DNA from: Mesorhizobium shangrilense | GTDB lineage: Bacteria > Pseudomonadota > Alphaproteobacteria > Rhizobiales > Rhizobiaceae | Length of the DNA stretch: 64,000 bases | Reading direction: 5' to 3' | Assembly: GCF_028826155.1 (NCBI RefSeq) | Contig: NZ_JAQGPN010000001.1 | Location: forward strand, 4,407,501-4,471,500 | In this document: positions 45,605 to 54,094 of the stretch, piece after piece | Numbering within the stretch: the stretch's first letter is position 1 | How the letters are laid out: every line of letters starts with the position of its first letter | Translations under genes and position numbers: made by a program | The notes under the pieces: generated by a model | Told to the model about the DNA's origin: nothing | What the model saw: only the letters and a program-made list of their open reading frames with translations | Databases searched by the model: none

Positions 45605-47137
45605 CTACTGCGCCGCGGCCTTGATCTCGTAGACGTCGATCGCCTTGCCCTTGCCCGAAAAGTCGGAGTTGATGGCAATCGTGCCGCTGGAACCCGGCTT
45701 CTTGTCCGGAAAGTCGATCTCGAAGAGGAATTCGCCGCGCTCGTAGCCGACTTCGTAGCGCTTGCGGCCGCAATCGCCCAGCTCGCCGAAATTGCATTCG
45801 ATGGAAATCTCGGTAGCCGCGCCGCCCTCCGCCCGAGCCGAGATGTTGAAGACAGCCCGCTTGCCGGCGAGCTGTTCGAGCACACCCTGCCCCACATCGA
45901 AGCTGACGGCCGACCCGCTGGCGCCGGAACTTATGCGCAGGAAGGCCCCGCTGTCGTCCCGCATCGCCTCGGCCTTGGTGTCGCCAGGCGCGTTGGCCGT
46001 CGAGGGATCGGCAGGCGAAAAGATGCTGATCCAGTTCTGCTGCGTGGCAGGCTGATCGCTCAGCGCAGGCGGTGTCCCTGCCGCAGGGTCGAAATCCTCG
46101 CTCCCGAGTTCCTGGGGCGGATTCGGAACCGACGTGTCGCGCTCCTGCGGCGACTTCAGCAGGCCGGTCTGGAAGGCAAACATCAAGCCGACAGCTGCAA
46201 TCGACAGCAAAGCGATGCCGAAGAACAGGGCCGCGAACGGCCGCCTCTTCTCCCGCGATCGGGCGACGCGATCGGCGGCAACGACTTCGGGCGGCGATTC
46301 GGGCACGGGGGCGGAGATGTCGGGGCCGTCGAGCGGCGGAGGAAGAGCGCCCGAGAAGTCGAGGTCCGCATCGGCGCGGCCGTGCAGATGAGGCACCGCT
46401 CCGAAATCCAGCGAAGGCTCCTCATCCGGCGACGTAGCGTCGGGGATTGCGATCTCGGGAGCCGTGCCCCCCGTCTGCCCCCGATGCCGATCGGAAATCG
46501 AGGGCTCCGGAGCGGCGGCGGGTGCAGAGGCAGACCCGGACCGGCCATTGGAAGAGAAGAAGGGCTCTCGCCGTCCAGTTTCACCGGTTGACCTGTTCCC
46601 TCCTGTGTTGCCGGGGTCATCCGAAAATCTGTCGGGCGCAATGGAGTACGTAACCGGCCGCGAAACGGCGGCTGATGGAGCCGAATCGGCAGGTCCCGGC
46701 GAGACGGGAGCTGGGTCCTGGCGCGGGGCAGCGCTCGGCCATTCGGGCATCGCTTCGGTTTCTCGATCCGGCCTGCCGTCAGGGGACTGCCCAAGAATGT
46801 CGAGGAGCGCTTCGTCGAGGCGCCCGTCGAGAGCTGCGTCATCTTCGGGAAGCGCAACCTGAAACTCGGATTCGATCTCGCGAATCTTGTCCTGCAGCCC
46901 CTTGCGCCGCGAGATCGCCTTCTCCACCGTCAGCTGCGGGTTGGCCTGCATGACCCGGTCAAGCGCCGCCTCGACCGAGCGGTACACGCGCTGCCTGAAA
47001 TCGGGATCGTCGGCATCGCCCTTTTCCAGGGCGGTCCGGATCGCTTTTTCGATCGGGTCCAATATCGGCCTCGCTGCCAGTTCTCCCGGATGATCGTTAG
47101 ACTCAGCCGACCCGTCAATCAATGTCTCGTTCTGCAT
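45605..47137 (-). CDS. Hypothetical membrane protein with C-terminal beta-rich domain
   Basis: 510 residues from ATG 47137. The N-terminal 90 residues are helical and charged (EKAIRTALEKGDADDPDFRQ and a coiled-coil-like stretch). A long low-complexity linker rich in Pro/Ser/Asp follows. One TM segment (AALFFGIALLSIAAVGLMFA) is followed by an exported domain of about 130 residues resembling a beta-sandwich (ISIECNFGELGDCGRKRYEV). The order is cytoplasmic head, disordered linker, TM, periplasmic domain. I do not recognise a functional family. It may be a conserved Hyphomicrobiales envelope protein. It converges with the ligase gene, 9 bp apart. Confidence 0.65.
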   Translation of the reverse strand: MQNETLIDGSAESNDHPGELAARPILDPIEKAIRTALEKGDADDPDFRQRVYRSVEAALDRVMQANPQLTVEKAISRRKGLQDKIREIESEFQVALPEDDAALDGRLDEALLDILGQSPDGRPDRETEAMPEWPSAAPRQDPAPVSPGPADSAPSAAVSRPVTYSIAPDRFSDDPGNTGGNRSTGETGRREPFFSSNGRSGSASAPAAAPEPSISDRHRGQTGGTAPEIAIPDATSPDEEPSLDFGAVPHLHGRADADLDFSGALPPPLDGPDISAPVPESPPEVVAADRVARSREKRRPFAALFFGIALLSIAAVGLMFAFQTGLLKSPQERDTSVPNPPQELGSEDFDPAAGTPPALSDQPATQQNWISIFSPADPSTANAPGDTKAEAMRDDSGAFLRISSGASGSAVSFDVGQGVLEQLAGKRAVFNISARAEGGAATEISIECNFGELGDCGRKRYEVGYERGEFLFEIDFPDKKPGSSGTIAINSDFSGKGKAIDVYEIKAAAQ

Positions 47138-47212
47138 TCTGCCGCGATCTCCGCAGCACACTGAAGCCGACAAGGATGCGCGCATTGCAGAACGATTCCA
47201 TTCTGCTAGAGC

Positions 47213-47234
47213 TTACGTTTACGAAAACGTCAAC
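47213..47234. promoter_or_regulatory. MerR/LiuR-like operator before the nitronate monooxygenase gene
   Basis: TTACGTTTAC (47213-47222) then GAAAACGTCAAC (47223-47234). The core ACGTTTACGAAAACGT at 47215-47230 matches the sites upstream of merR and of the beta-oxidation operon. It ends 5 bp before the ATG at 47240, a position that would block transcription or initiation. Confidence 0.6.
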
Positions 47235-47239
47235 TTCGG

Positions 47240-48202
47240 ATGAACGCGATGGCCCTTCCGCCCCTCCTGAAATCCCTGCGCATCCCGGCAGTGGCGTCCC
47301 CGATGTTCATCATCTCTCATCCGCCGCTGGTGCTGGCCCAGTGCAAGGCCGGCATCGTCGGATCGTTCCCAGCCCTCAATGCGCGTCCCGAACCGCAACT
47401 CGACGACTGGCTGGCCGGGATCACCGAGACGCTGAGCGTCCACGACGCGCAGAACCCGCACAAGAAGGCGGCGCCGTTCGCCGTCAACCAGATCGTGCAT
47501 CGCTCCAATGCGCGCCTGGATCGGGATCTCGCGCTTTGCGTCAAACACAAGGTTCCGATTGTGATCTCCTCGCTGGGCGCCGTCGAGGAGGTGAACCAGG
47601 CGGTTCACTCCTACGGCGGCATCGTGCTGCACGACGTCATTCATGACCGACATGCGCGCAAGGCGATCGAGAAGGGCGCCGACGGGCTGATCGCCGTGGC
47701 GGCGGGCGCCGGTGGTCACGCCGGCACGCTGTCACCCTTCGCGCTGATCCAGGAAATCCGGCAATGGTTCGACGGGCCGCTTCTGCTTTCGGGCGCCATC
47801 GCCAATGGCGGCGCGATCCTGGCAGCGCAGGCAATGGGCGCAGACCTCGCTTATATCGGCTCGCCCTTCATCGCCACCACGGAGGCGCGGGCGGCGCCCG
47901 AGTACAAGCAGATGATCGTCGATTCGAAGGCCGCCGACATCGTCTACTCGAACCTGTTCACCGGCGTGTACGGCAATTATCTGAAAGGCTCCATCGTCGC
48001 CCAGGGCCTGGATCCCGACAATCTCCCCGCCTCCGAACCGTCGAAAATGGATTTCGCCAATTCCGACGCCAAGGCATGGAAGCATATCTGGGGCTGCGGA
48101 CAGGGTATTGGCGCGGTCGACAGCGTGGCTCCCGCGGCCGAACTGATCGACCGGCTGGCACGGGAATACGAGGCCGCGAGGGCGGCGCTACTGGCGGCAT
48201 GA
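47240..48202 (+). CDS. NAD(P)H-dependent flavin oxidoreductase / nitronate monooxygenase family
   Basis: 320 residues of the NMO/2-nitropropane dioxygenase TIM-barrel family (FMN). Seen: PAVASPMFIISHPPLVLAQC at the N-terminus, AGAGGHAGTLSPFALIQEIR (phosphate-binding), and GGAILAAQAMGADLAYIGS. Many family members are NADH-quinone reductases or act on nitronates or propionate-3-nitronate; the real substrate is unclear. No Shine-Dalgarno precedes ATG 47240; ATG 47249 is an alternative. A MerR-type operator overlaps the leader, suggesting regulation together with beta-oxidation. Confidence 0.82.
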   Translation: MNAMALPPLLKSLRIPAVASPMFIISHPPLVLAQCKAGIVGSFPALNARPEPQLDDWLAGITETLSVHDAQNPHKKAAPFAVNQIVHRSNARLDRDLALCVKHKVPIVISSLGAVEEVNQAVHSYGGIVLHDVIHDRHARKAIEKGADGLIAVAAGAGGHAGTLSPFALIQEIRQWFDGPLLLSGAIANGGAILAAQAMGADLAYIGSPFIATTEARAAPEYKQMIVDSKAADIVYSNLFTGVYGNYLKGSIVAQGLDPDNLPASEPSKMDFANSDAKAWKHIWGCGQGIGAVDSVAPAAELIDRLAREYEAARAALLAA

Positions 48203-48210
48203 AAGGTGGC

Positions 48211-49260
48211 TCAGCCCAGGCTGACCGCCCTCCCCGTCCGGTCGCTCTCGAAGCACGCGTCGATGAGGCGCTGGATCTCCGCCGCCCGCCGGAAGGAGGG
48301 ATCGCCGTTCACGCCGGACGCCAGTGCATCGATGAAGCGACAGGCGTTGCGGTGCGTGGGTTCCAGCTCGACGTCCCGCCAGCGCGCACCGTCGACACCC
48401 TCACCCAGGCAAGCGGACAGGCCTGACACCTTGCCATTCGTCTCCACCCTCAGCGCGCCCTTCGCGCCATGCAGTGTCAGCGTCAGGTCGTTGGTGTGAC
48501 CGGTCGCGTAGCGTGTCGCCACCACCGTGGCGAGCGCGCCGCCCGAGAGGCGCGCGGTGATCGCCGCGCTGTCATTGGCGTCCAGCCTGTAGTCTCCGAT
48601 GCGGTCACCTTCGGCTTTCGGGAACGTCACGAGATCCGCCGTAAGGCTGACGACGCGCTCGGCGGCGCCGTAAGTTGCGAAGTCGAGGATGTGGATGCCG
48701 ACGTCGCCCAGTACGCCTGTCGAGCCGTGGGCGCTCGACAGCCGCCATAGCCACTTGTCCTCGGTCCGCCAGTCGCCCCAGGCGCGGCTGACCAGCCAGC
48801 TCTGGCGGTAGGCCGCCTCGACATGGCGCAATTCACCGAGTTCGCCTGCCTCCACCATGCGCCGCGCCTGCTGGATGGCAGGCGAATTGCGGTAGGTGAG
48901 GTTCACCATGTTGACGAGGCCGGCTGCCTCCGCCGCCTCGGTCATGGCAAGCGCATCGGCGTGGTTGGGCGCCAGCGGCTTTTCGCAGAACACGTGCTTG
49001 CCGGTCGCGATCAGGGCAAGGGTCGTGGCCTTGTGCACGCCATCCGGCGTGGCGTTGATCGCGGCGTCGAACTTTCCCCAGTCGAGCGCGGCCTCGAGGC
49101 TGTCGAAACCGCGTTCGAGGCCGTTCGCCGCGGCGAAGGCGGCGGCGCGGCCGGGCAGCGCGTCGGCGCAGGCGACGATCCGACATTCGGAGACCTGACC
49201 GAACTCCTCGATATGCTGGCCGGCTATGCCGCCGGTCCCGAGCAGAAGCAGCCTGTGCAT
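48211..49260 (-). CDS. thuB: Gfo/Idh/MocA-family oxidoreductase (ThuB-like)
   Basis: 349 residues. N-terminal Rossmann fold with LLLLGTGGIAGQHIEEF and the family motif EKPLAPNHADA, then the C-terminal alpha/beta domain (GVLGDVGIHILDFATYGAAE). NAD(P)-dependent oxidation of a sugar or polyol. In Sinorhizobium, ThuB works with ThuA in trehalose use (3-ketotrehalose). Here it follows thuA on the same strand with a 4-nt gap. The rest of the thuEFGK transporter is not in the window. The assignment rests mainly on the gene pair. Confidence 0.75.
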   Translation of the reverse strand: MHRLLLLGTGGIAGQHIEEFGQVSECRIVACADALPGRAAAFAAANGLERGFDSLEAALDWGKFDAAINATPDGVHKATTLALIATGKHVFCEKPLAPNHADALAMTEAAEAAGLVNMVNLTYRNSPAIQQARRMVEAGELGELRHVEAAYRQSWLVSRAWGDWRTEDKWLWRLSSAHGSTGVLGDVGIHILDFATYGAAERVVSLTADLVTFPKAEGDRIGDYRLDANDSAAITARLSGGALATVVATRYATGHTNDLTLTLHGAKGALRVETNGKVSGLSACLGEGVDGARWRDVELEPTHRNACRFIDALASGVNGDPSFRRAAEIQRLIDACFESDRTGRAVSLG

Positions 49261-49264
49261 GCGC

Positions 49265-50050
49265 TCAGCCGAACCCTTCCTCCCCGTCGGCGTGGAGCCG
49301 CGGGCCTTTCTGCACCAGCGGTTCGCGGGCCTGGTCGATCGGCACGTTGGGAGCGTTGGTGATCGCGGTCCAGGCCGGCGCGGGATTATGGGCCCAGTTC
49401 ACCGCGTTGCGCAGAATCTGCTGCACCTCCTTGTGGTGATAGATCGGGTATGTCTCGTGACCGGGCGAAAAGTAGAAGATGCGCCCTGCCCCGCGCTGAT
49501 AGGTGAGGCCCGAGCGAAACACCTCGCCGCCCTCGTACCAGGACACGAAGACCGTCTCCAGCGGCTCCGGCACGGCGAAAGGCTCGCCATACATCTCGGT
49601 GTTGGGGATCTCAACATGCTCGCCGAGGCCGCAGGCGATGGGATGGCTGCGATTGATGACCCAGACGCGCTCGCGCTCGCCTGCCTCGCGCCATTTCAGC
49701 GAGCAGGGCGTGCCCATCAACCGCTTGAAGATTTTTGAATAGTGTCCTGAGTGCAGGACGATGAGGCCCATGCCCTCCCAGACCCGGCGCTGCACGCGCT
49801 CGACCACCTCGTCGCTCACCTCCCCGTGGGCGCGGTGGCCCCACCAGAGCAGAACGTCGGTTGCGGCGAGCCGCACCTCCGTGAGCCCGTGCTCGTGATC
49901 CTGCAGCACGGCAGTCGACGGCCGGATGTTGGCGTCCTCGGCAAGCGCTGCGGCGATCGCGCCATGCATGCCGTCGGGATAGAGCGCCCGGACATTCTCG
50001 TCCATCTGCTCGTGGACGTTCTCTCCCCACACGAGAGCATTGATCGGCAT
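49265..50050 (-). CDS. thuA: ThuA domain protein (trehalose utilisation)
   Basis: 261 residues of the ThuA-like class I glutamine amidotransferase-like fold ([76 protein letters not shown]). ThuA cooperates with ThuB in catabolism of trehalose or related disaccharides. A strong GGAGGA Shine-Dalgarno sits before ATG 50050; an in-frame extension to 50161 lacks similarity. The thuA-thuB order is kept, but no sugar transporter is adjacent. Confidence 0.85.
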   Translation of the reverse strand: MPINALVWGENVHEQMDENVRALYPDGMHGAIAAALAEDANIRPSTAVLQDHEHGLTEVRLAATDVLLWWGHRAHGEVSDEVVERVQRRVWEGMGLIVLHSGHYSKIFKRLMGTPCSLKWREAGERERVWVINRSHPIACGLGEHVEIPNTEMYGEPFAVPEPLETVFVSWYEGGEVFRSGLTYQRGAGRIFYFSPGHETYPIYHHKEVQQILRNAVNWAHNPAPAWTAITNAPNVPIDQAREPLVQKGPRLHADGEEGFG

Positions 50051-50212
50051 GCTATCCTCCAAAGCGCTTTGGATGCTGTCCTTAGCCCATTCCGCCTCCG
50101 CCGGGAAGTTCAAACATAGCGACAAGAATGAACGCACGGCGGACTTGATCTTGGCGCACAATGAAGCTATCAGGCGCTCACATCAGAAGTCGGGCGAACG
50201 CCCGGCCCGGAT

Positions 50213-50288
50213 GCCGCTTTAGCTCAGTTGGTAGAGCACATCATTCGTAATGATGGGGTCGCGTGTTCGAGTCACGCAAGCGGCACCA
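50213..50288 (+). tRNA. tRNA-Thr (anticodon CGU)
   Basis: 76 nt with acceptor stem GCCGCTT/AAGCGGC, discriminator A and encoded CCA. The D-arm is AGCTCAGTTGGTAGAGC. The anticodon stem-loop is ATCATTCGTAATGAT, with anticodon CGT at 50246-50248. The T-arm is GCGTGTTCGAGTCACGC. CGU decodes ACG threonine codons, which are common in this GC-rich genome. All expected tertiary bases (T54-T55-C56, A58) are present. Confidence 0.97.
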
Positions 50289-50458
50289 CTTTTGCTTAGA
50301 AGCGGATATTTTCCAGCCGCCCACGTGACGATCGCGAATCTCGATCGTCCCCCGCCTTCCCGTTCTGCCCAGCGATCCATGTTTCCAGAACGGGGCGCTG
50401 ATCCCTTTGATCCGGCGGCGGCCGTCGCACGTTGCGGCGATCAATTCTCCTTCCATCT

Positions 50459-50483
50459 GGAACAATCATCCTGCCGGCTCGTT
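50459..50483 (+). promoter_or_regulatory. EcfG-type general stress promoter GGAAC-N16-CGTT
   Basis: GGAAC at 50459-50463, a 16-bp spacer, and CGTT at 50480-50483. This matches the alphaproteobacterial EcfG/sigma-ecf consensus GGAAC-N16/17-CGTT. It lies about 70-100 bp upstream of the four-gene membrane operon (starts at 50551 or 50566) and on its strand, as expected for a stress-induced operon. The remaining space from the tRNA to the operon contains no other gene. Confidence 0.75.
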
Positions 50484-50565
50484 CGAAGAGTGAGCAGAGG
50501 CGCGGCAAGCGCAGGGGATCAAACGAGGTTCCCTCCCTCTGCACTTAGAAATGGAGAGCACAGCC

Positions 50566-51120
50566 GTGAGCGACGGAAACGCAAAACGCAAGAACTCCCC
50601 GACCGGCCGACCGAGCGCCTTGGCCGCACGGCCCAGAACCAATCGACCCATCGGCGGCGGATCTCTCGGCATGGACGAGCAAAGCTCTGCCAAACGCCCG
50701 TCCAGGGCTTCGAACATGGCGCACCAGGCAACCGACACCATCATGCAGGCCGCCAGCGAAGGAGCAACCACCATCTCCCGACAGATGAGCGGGCTACTCG
50801 ATCGTCAGGTCGGCAGCGGCGCCGACATGATCCACCAGGTCGCCAGTTCGACCCGGCTCGCGGCGGACGACCTGGACGCGAACCTGATGCCGCAGGTCGC
50901 CGGCATGGTGCGCACGGTCGCAGACAGGATCGACACCTATGCGGACGACATCAGGGACAAGTCCGTCGAGCAGATTCTCGGGACCGCGTCGGAACTTACC
51001 CGACGCCAGCCGGCAGTCGTCTTCGGCTTCGCGGCCTTGGCCGGCTTCCTGGCCTTCCGTGCGCTCGGAAGCATTCCAAGTCGCGACATTGGCAAGGAGG
51101 CCGAACGGTATGGCGCATGA
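50566..51120 (+). CDS. Hypothetical membrane-associated stress protein
   Basis: 184 residues when read from GTG 50566, which has GGAGAG 7 nt upstream; an ATG at 50551 is also open. The N-terminus is basic and probably disordered. A helical segment with many Q/D/A residues precedes a C-terminal TM segment (PAVVFGFAALAGFLAFRALG). It resembles the DUF883/ElaB-like style of small, tail-anchored, stress-linked proteins. First gene of the operon and overlapped by the next gene (10 bp). EcfG-type promoter upstream. Confidence 0.7.
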   Translation: MSDGNAKRKNSPTGRPSALAARPRTNRPIGGGSLGMDEQSSAKRPSRASNMAHQATDTIMQAASEGATTISRQMSGLLDRQVGSGADMIHQVASSTRLAADDLDANLMPQVAGMVRTVADRIDTYADDIRDKSVEQILGTASELTRRQPAVVFGFAALAGFLAFRALGSIPSRDIGKEAERYGA

Positions 51121-51505
51121 GCCACCCAGGGACTCCGCCCTGCTGAGCACGCTGTCGGACCTGATGGGCGATTTCGCCGATCTGTTCCAGAAGGAGATGC
51201 GGCTGGCGCGAGCCGAGATCACGACCAATATCGCCAGGAAGCTGCAGGCCGGCATCTGGATGTCGGCGGCGGGGCTGCTGGGATTGCTTGCGGCCCTGCT
51301 GGTGATCCAGGCGCTCGTTTTCGGGCTGATCGCTTGGGGCCTAGCACCCCACTGGGCCTGTCTGGTCGTCGCGGCGATCCTCGCCTGCCTCGGCGCCTTC
51401 GCCTACTTCAAGGGACGACAGGACGCAGCCAAGGGCCTCGCCCCAGAGCGGGCGATCAATCAGATCAAGCAAGACATCAAATCCACCAAGGAGCAGTTGG
51501 TATGA
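51110..51505 (+). CDS. Phage-holin-family (DUF1469-like) membrane protein
   Basis: 131 residues. An amphipathic N-terminal half (LMGDFADLFQKEMRLARAEI) is followed by two TM segments (MSAAGLLGLLAALLVIQALV and ACLVVAAILACLGAFAYFKG). This is the layout of the chromosomal Phage_holin_3_6/DUF1469 family, which is not a phage lysis gene here but occurs in envelope-stress operons. The ATG overlaps the previous gene by 10 bp, and the stop overlaps the next start (ATGA), so the operon is translationally coupled. Confidence 0.8.
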   Translation: MAHEPPRDSALLSTLSDLMGDFADLFQKEMRLARAEITTNIARKLQAGIWMSAAGLLGLLAALLVIQALVFGLIAWGLAPHWACLVVAAILACLGAFAYFKGRQDAAKGLAPERAINQIKQDIKSTKEQLV

Positions 51506-52359
51506 GCCTGTTTACCCGCGATGGCCGCATGAGCGCCGCCGACCGGTTGGTGGGCGCGGCGAAGCGAAACCCCGAGGGCGTACTTCTGTTGGCGGCTGGC
51601 TGCGCGCTGCTCATGCGCGGAGTTGGCGCTGCGGCGGACGCCCTTCGCGAAGACACCGCCCGGCGACGCGCGCAGCGCTCTCCCAACGGCCGGCTTGACG
51701 AAGACGAAAGGCCCGGCCTTGCCGAGAGTGCGCGCGAATACGCTTCCGATCTCGGGGAGCGCATGAAGCAAGGAGCCAGCGCCATGGCCGAGTACGCCGA
51801 CGAGGCGGGTCAGGCTGCACAGGCGGCATATGACCGCTCCGGACGCATGGTGCGGCAGACCGGCACGTCCGTGCGCGACGCGGTCGACCGGACGCTTGTC
51901 GAGCAGCCGTTGGCGATCGCGCTGTTCGGGCTGGCCGCGGGAGCCGTGCTGGCTGGAGCGCTGCCTACGAGCCGCATGGAGAGACGTGCGCTGGAACCCG
52001 TGGGCGAAAGCCTCGGCGAGGCAGCCCGGGAAACCCGCAGCCGCCTCAAGCGGTCGGCAAGGAAGGCCGGCGAGCGCCTGAGCGATGTCGCTGAGGAACG
52101 CGGACTGAGCACGGAAGGCCTCAAGCAGGCTGCTGGCCAAGTGGCGGAAGCGTTCGCCAGCGAGATGACGGGACGCGCCGAAGGCAAGAAGGCTTCCGGC
52201 AGTATGAAAAGAAATCCCCAAAATCCTGCCAAGGCACAATCCGGCGGCGCCAATCGCCCGATGAAGAGCGGAGCGAGGACCGAGACAGCCAGCGTCCTCA
52301 AGGAGGCTGGCGAGACGATGCCAACCAACATGCCCGGCAGCGGCCAGCGAGGGATGTGA
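51502..52359 (+). CDS. Ala/Arg-rich membrane-associated protein of the stress operon
   Basis: 285 residues from ATG 51502. An N-terminal short hydrophobic segment (GVLLLAAGCALLMRGVGAAA) precedes a long charged helical part (DLGERMKQGASAMAEYADEA). A second hydrophobic segment (LAIALFGLAAGAVLAGALPT) leads to an Ala/Arg/Glu-rich tail. I recognise no enzyme domain. Helical charged regions like this may bind the membrane or peptidoglycan. It is coupled to both neighbours by 4-bp or 1-bp stop/start overlaps. Confidence 0.7.
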   Translation: MSLFTRDGRMSAADRLVGAAKRNPEGVLLLAAGCALLMRGVGAAADALREDTARRRAQRSPNGRLDEDERPGLAESAREYASDLGERMKQGASAMAEYADEAGQAAQAAYDRSGRMVRQTGTSVRDAVDRTLVEQPLAIALFGLAAGAVLAGALPTSRMERRALEPVGESLGEAARETRSRLKRSARKAGERLSDVAEERGLSTEGLKQAAGQVAEAFASEMTGRAEGKKASGSMKRNPQNPAKAQSGGANRPMKSGARTETASVLKEAGETMPTNMPGSGQRGM

Positions 52360-53219
52360 TGACAGAGAATGATCTGAGGCAGCTCGAAACCGAGGTCGAG
52401 GCCGCGCGCGCCAAGCTGACCGGCGACATATCCACATTGCGGTCGCCGTCAACCTTCTCGGACTTCACGGAAAACCTGAAGCAGGCGGCCATGGAGAAGA
52501 AGGACAGTTTCATCGACGATGCGCGATCGCGGACGCGCTCGGCGATCGATGAGATGGTCGAGAACGTCAAGGCGAAGGCGGCCGCCAATCCCGCGGCGGT
52601 CCTCGTCATCGGGGCAGGCCTTGCCTGGCATCTGCTCCGGCGGCCGCCCATCGTCACGGCGCTGGTGGGCGGCGGGCTCTACAGCCTGATGCGCACGAAG
52701 GCGGCGGCGAACGGCACTGGACAGGTCGACCATATGGCCATCGCGAAGGAGAATCTGAAGGGCCAGGCTCGAGACATGATGACAGCCGCCGGCGACATGG
52801 GTCAGCACGCTGCAGACTATGCAGTGGCAAAGGCGACAGATCTGTCCGGTCAGGCCAAGGAAGCGCTGAAGACGCAAGCCGAGGAACTGATGGACGCGGC
52901 CGGCGAGATGCGCGACCAGGCGACGGATTTCGCCAGGACCAAGGCGGCCGCCATCTCCGAGAGGACGCGGCAGATCGTCGAACGTGCGCCGCTCATCGGA
53001 TCGGACCGCGACGATGCTGATGCCTTTCAGGTGAACCCGCTCGAGGGCGAACCCTACGATGATCGATTCGACGGGTATCGGCCCAGTCGCGATGGATCGG
53101 CCACGGCACTCGGAACGGACAGGCTCCTGCTCGGCGCCGCCGGCATCGCCATCGCTGCGGCTCTGGCGTTTGCCTACCAGCGCAGGGACGCCAGCGATAC
53201 GAGGGACGGGGACAGATGA
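52359..53219 (+). CDS. DUF3618-like membrane protein
   Basis: 286 residues from ATG 52359. The N-terminal MTENDLRQLETEVEAARAKL pattern matches the DUF3618 family (a conserved helix before a TM). It is followed by a TM or semi-hydrophobic segment (AAVLVIGAGLAWHLLRRPPI), long amphipathic alanine-rich helices, and a second TM at the C-terminus (LLLGAAGIAIAAALAFAYQR). Last gene of the operon, starting in the overlap TGATG. The function of DUF3618 is unknown; the whole operon looks like a general-stress envelope module. Confidence 0.75.
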   Translation: MTENDLRQLETEVEAARAKLTGDISTLRSPSTFSDFTENLKQAAMEKKDSFIDDARSRTRSAIDEMVENVKAKAAANPAAVLVIGAGLAWHLLRRPPIVTALVGGGLYSLMRTKAAANGTGQVDHMAIAKENLKGQARDMMTAAGDMGQHAADYAVAKATDLSGQAKEALKTQAEELMDAAGEMRDQATDFARTKAAAISERTRQIVERAPLIGSDRDDADAFQVNPLEGEPYDDRFDGYRPSRDGSATALGTDRLLLGAAGIAIAAALAFAYQRRDASDTRDGDR

Positions 53220-53307
53220 CCGGAAAGCGCCACTCCCGCAGTCGTAAATGACACTGCGGGATCGGGGTGCGCGGTCGCCTTCGTGCTCAACAATCAGGCG
53301 AGAGCGA

Positions 53308-54072
53308 TCAGCCTATAGCGGCGGGCGTATAGCGGCTGCCCAAAGTATAGCGGCTGCCTGCGTACACGAACCGGTTGACCGTGGCGACGGCGGCGCCGGT
53401 CCACGTCCTGCGATGCAGGTGGAGGCAGGGCTCGCTCGGATCGAGTTTCAACAGCTGCACCATTTCCCCGTCCGCCGCGACCGCCGAGATGACGTGCTCC
53501 ACCTCGGTCAGGGGCGTGCTCCGCTGCAGATAGTCGAAGGTGGTCATCGTCTCGAAATCCTGCCGATGGTAGTCGGGAACCAGACTGGAATTGACGAAAC
53601 GTTCCTCGAGCACGACAGGCATGCCGTTCTCATGATGCACGATGACGGAATGTCCAACCGGCTGGGGAGCAGCGAATTCGAAAGCGGCGACCAGCTCCGG
53701 CGGGGGTATGATCATCTCCAGCACCGCAACGCGAGCGACGTGGAGCGATCCGCGCTGCCGGATCTCGGCGGCGATGTCGTTGATCTCGATCAGCGTGGAC
53801 CGGGGCTTGGGCGGCGCCACGAACGTGCCGACGCCCTGGACGCGCAGAAGATGACCCTCGGACGTCAGTTCGCGCAGAGCCCGATGCACCGTCATGCGAG
53901 AGACGCCAAGCGAAGCGACCAACTCGTTTTCGGAAGGGAGCTTTCCGTCCCTCCCCCATCGTCCGGTGCCGATATTGTCGAGGACGTAATCCTTGACCTT
54001 TTCGTAAAGCGGGCTCGCTGACGGGGGCAACGAACCTGCCTGCGGAAAGCCGTTGCGGGTCTCGTCGGTCAT
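53308..54072 (-). CDS. GntR/HutC-family regulator with UTRA domain
   Basis: 254 residues. A winged-HTH GntR domain (KLPSENELVASLGVSRMTVH) is followed by a UTRA ligand-binding domain (MPVVLEERFVNSSLVPDYHR). HutC-type members respond to small metabolites such as urocanate. It is the last gene of a minus-strand catabolic operon, 22 bp after the hisD-like gene, so it probably controls that operon. A candidate site (59603-59623) lies upstream of the ABC transporter genes. The C-terminus has a short repeated GSRYT/GSRYT motif, from a tandem repeat in the DNA (53310-53355). Confidence 0.88.
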   Translation of the reverse strand: MTDETRNGFPQAGSLPPSASPLYEKVKDYVLDNIGTGRWGRDGKLPSENELVASLGVSRMTVHRALRELTSEGHLLRVQGVGTFVAPPKPRSTLIEINDIAAEIRQRGSLHVARVAVLEMIIPPPELVAAFEFAAPQPVGHSVIVHHENGMPVVLEERFVNSSLVPDYHRQDFETMTTFDYLQRSTPLTEVEHVISAVAADGEMVQLLKLDPSEPCLHLHRRTWTGAAVATVNRFVYAGSRYTLGSRYTPAAIG

Positions 54073-54094
54073 GTGCCGGCCTTTCCCATGCCGC

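Noticed and set aside
51110..51505. Prophage lysis module based on the holin-family protein
   Set aside because: No endolysin, spanin or phage structural gene is nearby. The protein sits in a stress operon with an EcfG promoter.
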